Shown: positions 29,820 to 40,294 of the stretch, piece by piece
Position numbering within the stretch: position 1 is the stretch's first letter
Layout of the letters: the number at the start of each line of letters is the position of its first letter
Source of the DNA: Nocardioides sambongensis
GTDB taxonomy: Bacteria; Actinomycetota; Actinomycetes; Propionibacteriales; Nocardioidaceae
DNA length: 64,000 nucleotides
Reading direction: 5' to 3'
Assembly (NCBI RefSeq): GCF_006494815.1
Contig: NZ_CP041091.1
Span: forward strand, 124,001-188,000
Made by a program: the position numbers and the translations under genes
Notes under the pieces: generated by a model
What the model was told of the DNA's origin: nothing
Database searches by the model: none
The model's input: the letters and a program-made list of their open reading frames with translations, nothing else

Positions 29820-30689
29820 ATGCTGTGGAGAGTGCGTGCCGACCTGCCGGACCGCCCGGGCACCCTCGCCGGGCTGGCCGCCGCGTGCGGAGACGCCGGC
29901 GTCGACATCAAGCGGGTGCGGATCTTCCCCGACACCGACCACGTCACCGACGAGTTCGTGATCGACACGCCCGAGGACTGGGAGGCCGACCGGATCGAGG
30001 AGCTGTTCGGCAGCGCCGGCGGAGACGCGGTCTCCGTGATCCGCTCCGGGCCCGCGGCTCTGGAGGACCAGCCCACGCGCTACGTGCAGGCGGTTCGCGA
30101 GGTCCTCGCCAACCCGGCCAGCTTCCCCGACGTGGCCGCACACCTCTTCGACGCCGACGTGGCGCCCTCGGACGGTGACGAGGACGTGCTCGAGATGGTG
30201 CTGGGGTCGACCACCACCATCCAGATCCGCCGTGACCCGGCGTTCACCCCGGTCGAGCGGGAGCGGGCGGCCGCGCTGGCCGAGCTGGTCGCCGAGGTGC
30301 TCGCCGCGCACAGGGCCCCGACCCCGGCGCAGGCCGGGCGTCCCGGTGAGGCGGAGCCCGAGTACGTCCGGGCCGACTCGCGGATCTCCGCCCTGGTCGG
30401 CGGACGTGTCGCGGGCCAGGCCAGCATCGAGGTGCGTGAGGGCGAGGAGCCGTGGCCGGTGGACCTGTGGGTCGACCCGTCCTGGCACCGCCGCGGCATC
30501 GGCACCCGGTTGCTCGCCGACGTCGCCCGGCTGGCCCGGTCGCGCGGCGCCGAGGAGATCGTCCTCTCGGCCCCCTCGGACACCCAGGCCGTGCTCCCGA
30601 TGGTGCTCGCGGCCGGGATGCGCGGCCGGATCCGGATGGCCGGGGAGACCCTCACCGTCCGGATCGCGGTGACCGACCTGCGCGTCTGA
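29820..30689 (+). CDS. ACT domain-GNAT acetyltransferase fusion protein
   Basis: 289 residues. Residues 1 to about 75 form an ACT-type regulatory domain (LWRVRADLPDRPGTLAGLAAACGDAGVDI, an amino-acid-binding fold). The C-terminal part, from about 185, is a GNAT N-acetyltransferase with the acetyl-CoA loop VDPSWHRRGIGTRLLADVARLARSRG shortened here as WHRRGIGTRLL. The middle (about 80-180) is unassigned. Such fusions suggest acetylation gated by an amino acid. Substrate unknown. Confidence 0.78.
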   Translation: MLWRVRADLPDRPGTLAGLAAACGDAGVDIKRVRIFPDTDHVTDEFVIDTPEDWEADRIEELFGSAGGDAVSVIRSGPAALEDQPTRYVQAVREVLANPASFPDVAAHLFDADVAPSDGDEDVLEMVLGSTTTIQIRRDPAFTPVERERAAALAELVAEVLAAHRAPTPAQAGRPGEAEPEYVRADSRISALVGGRVAGQASIEVREGEEPWPVDLWVDPSWHRRGIGTRLLADVARLARSRGAEEIVLSAPSDTQAVLPMVLAAGMRGRIRMAGETLTVRIAVTDLRV

Positions 30690-30714
30690 CCGCCGGCGAC
30701 GCGGCCCGGCCGGG

Positions 30715-32184
30715 TCAGCGGCCCGCCGGGTGGGCGCCGGCGTGCCCGCCCACGTGGTCACCGAGATGCCAACCGTCCGAGGGCAGGTCGACGGCCTCCT
30801 GCGGCCCCCACGAGCCGGCCGGGTAGGAGAGCGCGGGCGGTCGCCGGTCCAGGACCGGCTGGCAGATCTCCCACAGCCGCTCCACCTCGTCGGCGGAGAT
30901 GAACAGGGTGCGGTCGCCGCGCATCACCTCCAGCAGCAGCCGCTCGTAGGCCTCCAACGGGTCCGCATCGGGTACGTCGCCGACCAGGTCGAGCCGGAAG
31001 ACACCCTCGACCAGCGCCATGTCCGGCCCGGGCCGCTTGGCCCGGATGTCGATCTCGATCCGGGGCTGGTCGGCGAGCTCGATGACCAGCTCGTTGGGGG
31101 CCGGCTGGCCGCCGTCCTCCGGCTTGAGCCAGCGGTGCCGCGGGTCGTGGAACCGCACCGTGATGGTGCGGCGGCCCTCGGCCAGCGCCTTGCCGGTGCG
31201 CAGGTAGAACGGCACGCCGCGCCAGCGGTCGTTGTCGATCCACATCTCGATCGCGGCGAACGTCTCCACGGTGGAGTCCTCTGCCACGTCGGGCTCGTCG
31301 CGGTAGCCGTCGTACTGGCCGAAGACGACGCGGCCGGGGTCGAGGGGGCGGACCGCGCTGAACACCGCGGCCTTGGCGGCGCGCAGCGCGGACTCGCGGT
31401 AGGCGTGCGGGTCCTCCAGTGCGACGAAGCCGAGCAGCTGGCACAGGTGGGTGGTGACCATGTCGCGCAGGCAGCCGGTGGACTCGTAGAAGCTGCCGCG
31501 GCCCTCGACGGTGAGGGTCTCGGGCACGTCGATCTGGACCGAGGAGATGGTGTGCCGGTTCCAGGCCGGCTCGAAGAGACCGTTGGCGAACCGGAGCGCC
31601 AGGATGTTCTGCACGCCCTCCTTGCCGAGGAAGTGGTCGATCCGGAAGACCTGGGCGTCGGGGAAGACGCTGGCCACGGTCGCGTTCAGCTCGCGGGCGG
31701 TGGCCAGGTCCGTACCGAACGGCTTCTCCGCCACCAGCCGGGACCGGGCGACCAGGTCCTCGCGCTCCAGCATCCCGACCATCCCCTCCACTGCGCCCGG
31801 CGGGACCGAGAGGTAGAGCAGGCGTCGTACGTCGCCGAGCAGGCAGGAGCCGCGCTCCAGCAGCCGGTCCTCGGCGTCGCGCACCGCCTCACCCAGCTCC
31901 GCTCCGTCCTCGGCGGAGGAGGTGACGAAGGAGACCTGGTCCAGCAGCGCGGTGGCGACGTCGTCGTCGAGGTCCCCGACGAACTCGTCCAACCCCTCGC
32001 GGACCTGGGCCCGGAACTCCTCGTCGGAGCCGGGGGAGTGGCGGCCGGTGCCGATCACCGCGAAGTGGTCGGGGAGCCGGCCTGCTGCGGCCAGCCGGTA
32101 CAGACCGGGGAACAGCTTGCGGGCGGCCAGGTCGCCGGTGGCCCCGAAGAGGACCAGGACGTGCGGTGAGAGGTCCGAGCTCAT
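30715..32184 (-). CDS. zwf: Glucose-6-phosphate 1-dehydrogenase
   Basis: 489 residues. N-terminal coenzyme motif [17 protein letters not shown] and the active-site signature RIDHFLGKE with the catalytic His. It oxidises glucose 6-phosphate to 6-phosphogluconolactone, supplying NADPH. The extra C-terminal tail ([15 protein letters not shown]) is His/Gly-rich. It stands alone here, not with opcA, tal or tkt as in many actinobacteria, so it may be a second copy. Confidence 0.95.
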   Translation of the reverse strand: MSSDLSPHVLVLFGATGDLAARKLFPGLYRLAAAGRLPDHFAVIGTGRHSPGSDEEFRAQVREGLDEFVGDLDDDVATALLDQVSFVTSSAEDGAELGEAVRDAEDRLLERGSCLLGDVRRLLYLSVPPGAVEGMVGMLEREDLVARSRLVAEKPFGTDLATARELNATVASVFPDAQVFRIDHFLGKEGVQNILALRFANGLFEPAWNRHTISSVQIDVPETLTVEGRGSFYESTGCLRDMVTTHLCQLLGFVALEDPHAYRESALRAAKAAVFSAVRPLDPGRVVFGQYDGYRDEPDVAEDSTVETFAAIEMWIDNDRWRGVPFYLRTGKALAEGRRTITVRFHDPRHRWLKPEDGGQPAPNELVIELADQPRIEIDIRAKRPGPDMALVEGVFRLDLVGDVPDADPLEAYERLLLEVMRGDRTLFISADEVERLWEICQPVLDRRPPALSYPAGSWGPQEAVDLPSDGWHLGDHVGGHAGAHPAGR

Positions 32185-32217
32185 CGGAGGTCACCGTGCT
32201 GGTGCGCGGCGGAGCGG

Positions 32218-32247
32218 AGCGCGGTGCAGCGGAGCGCGGTGCAGCGG
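32218..32247 (+). repeat. 15-bp perfect tandem duplication upstream of zwf
   Basis: AGCGCGGTGCAGCGG twice in a row (32218-32232, 32233-32247), in the divergent region between zwf and guaB, followed by a related GGCGTCCGGGG. Possibly simple slippage. Confidence 0.75.
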
Positions 32248-32343
32248 CGTCCGGGGAGGCCTGGTCCGGGGCGGTCGAGCGGAGGAGTGGCGGCTGGTGG
32301 AGTGCTCACCCCACCAGCGTGTCGGACTCGTCAAGCGCGGCCC

Positions 32344-33858
<1,515 letters not shown>

Positions 33859-33898
33859 CCCTGCGCGAGCCCTTTCGACACCGGTCCGCGACGGGTGG

Positions 33899-33904
33899 GA
33901 GAAT
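33899..33904 (+). promoter_or_regulatory. -10-like hexamer, possible leaderless guaB3 promoter
   Basis: GAGAAT ends 6 nt before GTG 33911, the same spacing as for guaB and guaA, though the first two bases depart from TANNNT. Confidence 0.35.
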
Positions 33905-33910
33905 GGCCCG

Positions 33911-35017
33911 GTGACGGACTTCGAGATCGGCCGTGCCAAGCGCGCCCGCCGGGCGTACTCCTTCGACGACATCGCGATCGTCCCCTCGCGGCGCACCCGC
34001 GACCCGGAGGAAGTCAGCACCGACTGGCAGATCGACGCCTACCGTTTCTCGCTGCCGATCGTGGCGGCGCCGATGGACTCGGTGATGTCGCCCGACACGG
34101 CGATCGCGATCGGCCGGTACGGCGGGCTCGGCGTACTGAACCTCGAGGGCCTCTGGACCCGCTACGAGGACCCGGAGCCGCTGCTGGCCGAGGTCGCCGG
34201 ACTGGATGGCGTCGCCGGTACCCGGCGACTGCAGGAGATCTACACCGCGCCGATCCGGGCCGAGCTGATCACCGAACGGGTCCGCCAGATCCGTGAGGCC
34301 GGGGTGACCGTGGCCGGATCGCTGTCCCCGCAGCGGACCAAGGAGTTCGCGAAGGCGGTCGTGGACGCCGGCGTCGACATGTTCGTCATCCGCGGCACCA
34401 CCGTCTCCGCAGAGCACGTCTCCAGCCAGTCCGAGCCGCTGAACCTCAAGGAGTTCATCTACGAGCTCGACGTGCCGGTGATCGTCGGCGGCTGCGCCAC
34501 CCACACTGCGGCGCTGCACCTGATGCGAACCGGCGCGGCCGGGGTGCTGGTCGGGTTCGGCGGCGGCGCCGCGCACACCACCCGCACCGTGCTCGGCGTG
34601 GCGGTGCCGATGGCGTCCGCGGTCGCCGACGTGGCCGCCGCACGCCGCGACTACCTCGACGAGTCCGGTGGCCGCTACGTCCACGTCATCGCCGACGGCT
34701 CGATCGGCACGTCGGGCGACGTGGCCAAGGCGATCGCCTGCGGCGCCGACGCCGTGATGGTCGGCTCGCCCTTCGCCCGCGCCACCGACGCCCCCGGCCA
34801 CGGCTTCCACTGGGGCGCCGAAGCGCACCACGCCGACCTGCCCCGCGGCAAGCGGGTCCAGTTCGACCAGGTCGGCACCATCGAGGAGATCCTCTTCGGA
34901 CCCTCGCGGGTCGCCGACGGCACGATGAACCTGGTCGGTGCGCTGCGGCGCTCGATGGCCACCACGGGCTACACCGAGCTCAAGGAGTTCCAGCGGGTCG
35001 AGGTCGTCACGGCCTGA
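33911..35017 (+). CDS. guaB3: GuaB3-family IMP dehydrogenase-related protein
   Basis: 368 residues. It has the IMPDH barrel but no CBS domains. The loop corresponding to [11 protein letters not shown] reads GFGGGAAHTTR, so the catalytic Cys is replaced by His. This family is conserved next to guaB in actinobacteria; its activity there is not settled, and it may be regulatory. The stop at 35015-35017 lies one base before the left 87-bp repeat. Confidence 0.9.
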   Translation: MTDFEIGRAKRARRAYSFDDIAIVPSRRTRDPEEVSTDWQIDAYRFSLPIVAAPMDSVMSPDTAIAIGRYGGLGVLNLEGLWTRYEDPEPLLAEVAGLDGVAGTRRLQEIYTAPIRAELITERVRQIREAGVTVAGSLSPQRTKEFAKAVVDAGVDMFVIRGTTVSAEHVSSQSEPLNLKEFIYELDVPVIVGGCATHTAALHLMRTGAAGVLVGFGGGAAHTTRTVLGVAVPMASAVADVAAARRDYLDESGGRYVHVIADGSIGTSGDVAKAIACGADAVMVGSPFARATDAPGHGFHWGAEAHHADLPRGKRVQFDQVGTIEEILFGPSRVADGTMNLVGALRRSMATTGYTELKEFQRVEVVTA

Positions 35018-35018
35018 A

Positions 35019-35105
35019 GGTGCGGGTTTCCCCGGTCAGCCGGTGAAACCCGCACGACACGCCGTGCGCCATCGGCGTGTCGTGCGGGTTTCGGCTGACA
35101 GGTTC
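35019..35105 (+). repeat. 87-bp palindromic repeat, copy 2 (left flank of the nuclease-like gene)
   Basis: Same orientation as copy 1 and the same length without gaps; about 10 differences from it, nearly all in the tip of stem 1 and the 8-nt loop of stem 2. The 20-bp arms of stem 2 (35045-35064 and 35073-35092) are identical to copy 1. It begins 1 nt after the guaB3 stop and ends 5 nt before the stop of the minus-strand nuclease-like gene. Confidence 0.93.
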
Positions 35106-35110
35106 CCCAC

Positions 35111-36061
35111 TCAGGCGGCTCGCCGTCCCGCTGCCATCGCCCGGTGGATGCGGCCGACCGTCGCCGTCGGCCGGAACAGGTCGGCCCAGACGATCCGGAT
35201 GCAGCGCCATCCGGTGAGCTCGCGCACCAGGTCCTCGCGCGCCTTCTCCCGCAGTACGGCGTCAGCCACCGACTCCCCGTCGCGCCGGTGACGTTCGTAC
35301 TTGGCGCGGCCGTCGAACTCCATGAACAGGCCGAGCTCGGGCCAGGCGAAGTCCAGCCGCGCGACGATCCGGCCGTGCCGGTCGCGCACCTCGTACTGCA
35401 GCTCGGGCCTCGGCAGGTGGCCGGTCCAGCACAGGTGCAGCGCCAGCGACTCCCCGGCGGACTCGCAACGCCTGTCGGCGAGCGCCAGCACCACGGGCGT
35501 CGCCAGGGTGTGCGGATCGTGCCGCATGCCCCGAACCCGCCGCTCGAGGTCCTCCATCGTGGTCTCGCCGGCATGGAGCAGGCCGTTCACCGTGACCAGC
35601 GCGTGAGGTACGTCGGCGAGGGCGATCATGTCGAGTGCCGTCCGCGTGCCGCTCGTCAGCGGGATGCCGTTGCGGACAGTGATGTCCTCGGCGACGAACG
35701 CCGGGCGATGCTGCGTCATCGCCTCGGAGCTGCGCCCCGCCCGCCGATCGACCCGCGCAAGGTGCACCTTCGAGCCCATGTCCCACACCGGGACGTCGTA
35801 CTGGTCGGCGGCGCTCGGTCCGGCGAGTACGACGTGCTGCTTCGCCCGGCGTAGGGCCGCGAGGGCCTGAGCGCGCCGGCGGCCGGGTTCGGATAGGCCG
35901 TCCCAGTGGTCGGTCGGCAGGTAGGCGCCGTGGCCGATGCGGCGTAGCACGCGACGGTCAACGAGGCGACGGATGGCGCGGTCGTCGTAGCCGGAGGCGA
36001 TGAGCTCGTGGGTCATCAGGAGGTGGTCGTGGCGCAGGTCGATGGTCGAGAAGAGTGTCAT
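35111..36061 (-). CDS. AbiEi-like wHTH plus DUF559/Vsr-like nuclease-fold protein
   Basis: 316 residues from ATG 36061 (MTLFSTIDLR); an in-frame ATG at 36145 would add 28 residues without recognisable content. The N-terminus (about 10-50: THELIASGYDDRAIRRLV; GAYLP) is the winged helix of AbiEi antitoxins. The C-terminus has a restriction-endonuclease-like core: Asp237 in LDFAWPELG, Glu248 in MEFDGRAKY, then GWRCIRI. No AbiEii toxin gene is adjacent. The gene lies between inverted copies of the 87-bp repeat, suggesting it is part of a mobile or repeat-associated unit. Biochemical function unknown. Confidence 0.78.
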   Translation of the reverse strand: MTLFSTIDLRHDHLLMTHELIASGYDDRAIRRLVDRRVLRRIGHGAYLPTDHWDGLSEPGRRRAQALAALRRAKQHVVLAGPSAADQYDVPVWDMGSKVHLARVDRRAGRSSEAMTQHRPAFVAEDITVRNGIPLTSGTRTALDMIALADVPHALVTVNGLLHAGETTMEDLERRVRGMRHDPHTLATPVVLALADRRCESAGESLALHLCWTGHLPRPELQYEVRDRHGRIVARLDFAWPELGLFMEFDGRAKYERHRRDGESVADAVLREKAREDLVRELTGWRCIRIVWADLFRPTATVGRIHRAMAAGRRAA

Positions 36062-36186
36062 GCAGTTGGCCTCACCGAGGGGCGAGCGGCGAACCGGGGC
36101 CCGCGGCGCCCTGTGGATGGCCGGGCGTTCGGGGCCGCTGTGCACGGTGTCGGGGCCGATCTGGGGCGATCTGGCGCGAGGGCGGT

Positions 36187-36273
36187 GAACTTGTCGGCCG
36201 AAACCCGCACGACACGCCGGTGCTTCACGGCGTGTCGTGCGGGTTTCCCCGGTCAGCCGGTGAAACCCGCACC
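36187..36273 (-). repeat. 87-bp palindromic repeat, copy 3 (inverted, right flank of the nuclease-like gene)
   Basis: Reverse complement of the copy 1/2 layout, gap-free, with about 6 differences from copy 1. Stem 2 arms 36200-36219 and 36228-36247 are again identical to the other copies. With copy 2 it forms an inverted pair around the gene at 35111-36061; it lies 126 nt upstream of that gene's start. Confidence 0.93.
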
Positions 36274-36312
36274 CGCGCCGCTGACACGCGTCAAATCAAA
36301 CCCCTCCACTCG

Positions 36313-36342
36313 TTGACACCTAGAACACGTTCCACCCATGCT
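36313..36342 (+). promoter_or_regulatory. Promoter with a KstR-like operator in its spacer
   Basis: TTGACA (36313-36318), 18-nt spacer, CATGCT (36337-36342). The spacer contains TAGAACACGTTCCA (36321-36334), which fits the KstR motif tnnAACnnGTTnna. Repression by occluding this promoter is expected. The operator half-sites match those at 50603-50616. Confidence 0.55.
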
Positions 36343-36375
36343 GAGACCCACGTCACACGGGACCTAGGAGGGAAC

Positions 36376-37521
36376 GTGACCCAGTCACCGCCACCGGCCG
36401 ACATGACACTCCAGCGGTCGAGCCGGGACCCCGTCGGCATGCAGCGAGCGCTCACCACCTGGCTGGCGAGCGTGCTGCCGCCGGGGGCCGATCCCGAGGT
36501 GGTGGTCCACGACGGCGTGCAGACCAACGGCATGTCCAGCGAGACCGTGCTGCTCGCCATCACCAGCGGCGAGAGCGGCCAGCGCCGCACCCGGGAGTAC
36601 GTCGCCCGCGTGGCGCCCGCCGCCGAGGACCTGCCGGTGTTCCCGGAGTACCGGCTCACCGACCAGTACGACGCGATGCGGCTCTCCGGACAGCTGGCCG
36701 GGGTGCCGGTGCCGCCGGTGGGTCTGAACGAGCCGACCGGGGAGGTGCTGGGCACGCCGTTCTTCCTGATGGAGCGGCTGGACGGGGCGGTGCCGCCGGA
36801 CGTGCTGCCCTACACGTTCGGGGACAACTGGCTCTACGACGCCGACCCGGCCGAGCAGCAGCGGCTCCTGCGGGGCAGTGTCGAGGTGCTCGCCCGGCTG
36901 CACCGGATCCCGGACCCGACCACGACGTTCGGCTTCCTCGACCCGGCCGTCACCGGCCACCCCGGTCGGACCGCACTGGCACGCAACCTGGCCAGGACCC
37001 GCGCCTGGTACGACTTCGCGTCGAACGCCCCGGAGGGTTCGCCGCGCTCGCCGCTGATCGAGCGGGGCCTGGCCTGGCTCGAGGCGAACCTCCCGCCGAC
37101 CGAGGAGGCGGTGCTGGTCTGGGGTGACTCCCGAATCGGCAACATCATGTATCGCGACTTCACCCCGGTGGCGGTGCTCGACTGGGAGATGGCCACCCTC
37201 GGGCCGCGCGAGCTGGACCTGGCGTGGATGGTGTTCGCGCACCGCGTCTTCCAGGAGATCGCGGCGATGCTGGACCTGCCGGGCATGCCCGACTTCCTGA
37301 CCGCCGAGGACGTGGCGGCCACCTACGCCGAGCTCAGCGGCGTGGAGCCCGGCGACCTGACCTGGTACCAGGTGCACGCCGCGGTCAGCTGGGGCTGCGT
37401 CTTCCTGCGCACCAGCGCCCGCCAGATCCACTTCGGCGAGATCGAGTGTCCGGACGACCCGGAGGCAGTGTTCCACCATCGCCCGCTCTTCGAGCGGCTG
37501 CTCGAGGAGGTGGGCGCATGA
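36376..37521 (+). CDS. APH-like phosphotransferase family protein
   Basis: 381 residues from GTG 36376 behind TAGGAGGG; ATG 36403 is a possible later start. Kinase core WGDSRIGN (in place of HGDxxxxN) and metal site DWEMATLG. It resembles the FadE36-type kinases in mycobacterial steroid/lipid regulons. The stop overlaps the next gene. Control by a KstR-like repressor is suggested by the operator upstream. Substrate unknown. Confidence 0.8.
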   Translation: MTQSPPPADMTLQRSSRDPVGMQRALTTWLASVLPPGADPEVVVHDGVQTNGMSSETVLLAITSGESGQRRTREYVARVAPAAEDLPVFPEYRLTDQYDAMRLSGQLAGVPVPPVGLNEPTGEVLGTPFFLMERLDGAVPPDVLPYTFGDNWLYDADPAEQQRLLRGSVEVLARLHRIPDPTTTFGFLDPAVTGHPGRTALARNLARTRAWYDFASNAPEGSPRSPLIERGLAWLEANLPPTEEAVLVWGDSRIGNIMYRDFTPVAVLDWEMATLGPRELDLAWMVFAHRVFQEIAAMLDLPGMPDFLTAEDVAATYAELSGVEPGDLTWYQVHAAVSWGCVFLRTSARQIHFGEIECPDDPEAVFHHRPLFERLLEEVGA

Positions 37522-38709
37522 CGTCCGCACACAACGACCACGGCCTGCACGGGGAGTACGTCGGCCTCGGGCCGCTGGACGAGTTCCCGATCCACCAGCT
37601 GCCGCGGCCGGTCGCCTGGGCCGGCAGCAGCGACCGGAACTTCTACGACCGCTGCTACCTCAACTGCCACGACCGCACCGGCGACCTGTTCCTGATCACC
37701 GGTCTCGGCTTCTACCCGAACCTCGGCACCAAGGACGCCTTCGTGCTGCTGCGGCGGGAGCTGGACGGCCGCAGCGAGCAGACCGCGGTGCACCTCAGCG
37801 ACGCTGCCGACCCGCGTGGTGGCGACCGGATGGCGCAGCAGGTCGGTGCCTACCGGATCGAGGTGCTCGAGCCGCTGCGCCGGCTGCGCCTGGTGATGGA
37901 GGAGACCGAGGGGATCGGGCTCGACCTGACCTGGGAGGGCTCGTTCGACGTCGTCCAGGAGCTGCCGCACGTGATGCGTCAGGGCTCCGGTACGACACTC
38001 GACGCGCAGCGCTTCGCCCAGGTCGGCACCTGGGAGGGCGTGATCAGCGTGGACGGCTCCGACATCGCGGTCACCCCCGACGTGTGGCTCGGCACCCGGG
38101 ACCGCTCCTGGGGGTCCGCCCGGTCGGCGAGGCCGCGCCCGCCGGCAAGCCCTCGGACCCGGCGTTCGAGGGATGTGGTGGCTCTACGTGCCGATGCGGT
38201 TCGAGGAGTTCTGCGTGGTGCTGATCATCCAGGAGACCCCCGACGGCTACCGCACCCTCAACGACTGCACCCGCACCTGGGCCGACGGCCGGGTCGAGCA
38301 GCTCGGCTGGCCGCGGGTGGAGATCCGCTACGCCTCGGGGACCCGGGTGCCGACCGGCGCCACCATCGTGTGCACCACCCCGTCCGGCGAGGAGCTGGTC
38401 CTCGAGGTGACCTCCAAGCTCGCCGTACCGATCCACGTCGGCGGCGGCTACGGCGGTGACTCGGACTGGACGCACGGCATGTGGAAGGGGCCGGAGTTCA
38501 CCGAGCGACGCACCTACGACCTGGCCGACCCGGCCGTCGCCGGCCGGGTGATGTTCGGCGTGATCGACCACGTCGGCCACGCCGTCGCCTCCGGCCCCGG
38601 ACTCGGTACGACGTCCGCCACCGCCGAGGGACACGGGCTCTTCGAGCACGGTGCCCTCGGTCGTCACGACCCCAGCGGCTTCGCCGACTGGTTCACCCTC
38701 GCCCCCTGA
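37518..38709 (+). CDS. Uncharacterised protein, possibly AttH/CrtC-like beta-fold; two frameshifts
   Basis: About 397 residues after restoring two single G losses, one in the G run 38110-38114 and one at 38170-38172. The corrected join reads RDRSWGVRPVGEAA, then AFEGMWWLYVPMRF. The protein is rich in aromatic residues and beta-strand-like segments (DLFLITGLGFYPNLGTKD; YRTLNDCTRTW); a distant similarity to AttH/hydroxyneurosporene-synthase-type lipocalin folds is a guess. It is coupled to the kinase upstream (4-nt overlap) and 17 nt from an aldehyde dehydrogenase. Function not known. Confidence 0.7.
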
Positions 38710-38726
38710 TCCCTTCGAGGAGACAC

Positions 38727-40184
38727 ATGACCACGCTGGACCGCGACGCCCTCTTCATCGGCGGCGCCTGGACCAAGCCCGCCACCGACGCCGTGCTGGA
38801 GGTGGTCTCCCCGCACAGCGAGGAGGTCGTCGCGCGGGTGCCGGAGGGTTCGGTGGCCGACATCGATGCGGCGGTGGCGGCCGCGCGCACCGCGTTCGAC
38901 GAGGGTCCGTGGCCCCGGATGAGCCCGGCCGAACGGATCGCGATCGTGCAGAACCTCTCCGGCCTCTACGCGGCCCGGTTGGAGGAGATGGCCTCGGTGA
39001 TCACCACCGAGATGGGGTCGCCGATCTCGTTCTCCAGCCTCGCCCAGGCGCCGGCGCCGTGGATGCAGATCGAGTCGTTCCTCGGCATCGCCCGGGAGTT
39101 CCCCTGGGAGGCGACCCGGCCGGGAGCGCTGGGCGGGGACGTGCTGGTCCGCCACGAGCCGGTCGGGGTGGTCGCCGCGATCCCGCCGTGGAACGTCCCG
39201 CAGTTCACCGTGATCTCGAAGGTGGTGCCGGCGCTGCTGGCCGGCTGCACGGTCGTGGTCAAGCCCGCTCCGGAGAGCCCGCTGGACTGCTACCTGCTCG
39301 CCGAGATGATCACCGAGGCCGGCGTGCCGGAGGGTGTGGTGAGCATCGTCGCCGGTGGCCGTGAGGTCGGCGAGCACCTGGTCCGTCACCCCGGGGTCGA
39401 CAAGGTGGCGTTCACCGGCTCGACGGCGGCGGGCCGCAGGATCGGCGCGATCTGCGGCGAGCAGCTCAAGCGGGTCTCGCTCGAGCTGGGCGGCAAGTCG
39501 GCGGCGATCGTGCTCGACGACGCCGACCTCGGCTCCGTCGTGGAGGGGATGAAGTTCCTCGCGGTGATGAACTCCGGTCAGGCGTGCGTCGCGCAGACCC
39601 GCGTCCTGGTCAGCCGGGACCGGCACGACGAGGTTGCCGCCGCACTGGCCGAGGGGATCGGCGCGATGCGGGTCGGCGACCCCGCCGACCCGGCCTCGGA
39701 GATCGGGCCGATGGTGGCCCGTCGCCAGCAGGAGCGGGTCAACGGCTACATCGAGATCGGCCGGTCCGAGGGAGCCACGCTGCTCACCGGCGGCACCGGC
39801 CGCCCCGACGGCCTCGGGAGCGGGTGGTACGTGCGTCCGACGGTCTTCGCGGGCGTCGACAACCGGATGCGGATCGCCCAGGAGGAGATCTTCGGGCCGG
39901 TCGTCTCGGTGATCCCCTACACCGACGTCGACGACGCGATCCGGATCGCGAACGACTCCGACTACGGGCTCGCGGGCACGGTGTGGACCGCGGACTCCGA
40001 CGCCGGTGTCGACGTGGCTCGGCGGGTCCGGGCCGGCACCTACGGCGTGAACACCTACACGATGGACTTCGCGGCGCCGTTCGGCGGCTTCAAGGCCTCG
40101 GGCCTCGGGCGGGAGTTCGGCCCCGAGGGTCTGGCGCAGTACACCGAGCTGAAGTCCGTCTACCTCTCGGCTCCCGCGATGTGA
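38727..40184 (+). CDS. NAD(P)-dependent aldehyde dehydrogenase
   Basis: 485 residues. Catalytic Cys287 in NSGQACVAQ, the Glu motif LELGGKSAAIVLDDADL, cofactor motif FTGSTAAGRRIG and the C-terminal PFGGFKASGLGRE. It is the third gene behind the KstR-like promoter, with its own GAGGAGA ribosome site. Likely oxidises an aldehyde from lipid or sterol breakdown; substrate not predictable. Confidence 0.9.
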   Translation: MTTLDRDALFIGGAWTKPATDAVLEVVSPHSEEVVARVPEGSVADIDAAVAAARTAFDEGPWPRMSPAERIAIVQNLSGLYAARLEEMASVITTEMGSPISFSSLAQAPAPWMQIESFLGIAREFPWEATRPGALGGDVLVRHEPVGVVAAIPPWNVPQFTVISKVVPALLAGCTVVVKPAPESPLDCYLLAEMITEAGVPEGVVSIVAGGREVGEHLVRHPGVDKVAFTGSTAAGRRIGAICGEQLKRVSLELGGKSAAIVLDDADLGSVVEGMKFLAVMNSGQACVAQTRVLVSRDRHDEVAAALAEGIGAMRVGDPADPASEIGPMVARRQQERVNGYIEIGRSEGATLLTGGTGRPDGLGSGWYVRPTVFAGVDNRMRIAQEEIFGPVVSVIPYTDVDDAIRIANDSDYGLAGTVWTADSDAGVDVARRVRAGTYGVNTYTMDFAAPFGGFKASGLGREFGPEGLAQYTELKSVYLSAPAM

Positions 40185-40281
40185 GGTGGGCCGGCGGGTG
40201 TGGCGCGCGATTGACATCGAGCGGCAGTGTGTAAAACCGCACATCCGTTACCCATCGGTAGCGTCTGGTGATCCGGCTCAC

Positions 40282-40287
40282 TAGGCT
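40282..40287 (+). promoter_or_regulatory. -10 hexamer, probable leaderless promoter for gabD2
   Basis: TAGGCT ends 7 nt before ATG 40295; no ribosome site is visible. Confidence 0.45.
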
Positions 40288-40294
40288 CGTGGGC

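Noticed and set aside
35111..36061. AbiE-type toxin-antitoxin operon
   Set aside because: Only the AbiEi-like half is present; neither neighbour is an AbiEii nucleotidyltransferase, and the C-terminus is nuclease-like instead.
35019..36273. Classical insertion sequence
   Set aside because: No transposase motif is present and no target-site duplication is visible at the outer ends of the repeats; it is kept as a repeat-bracketed unit only.
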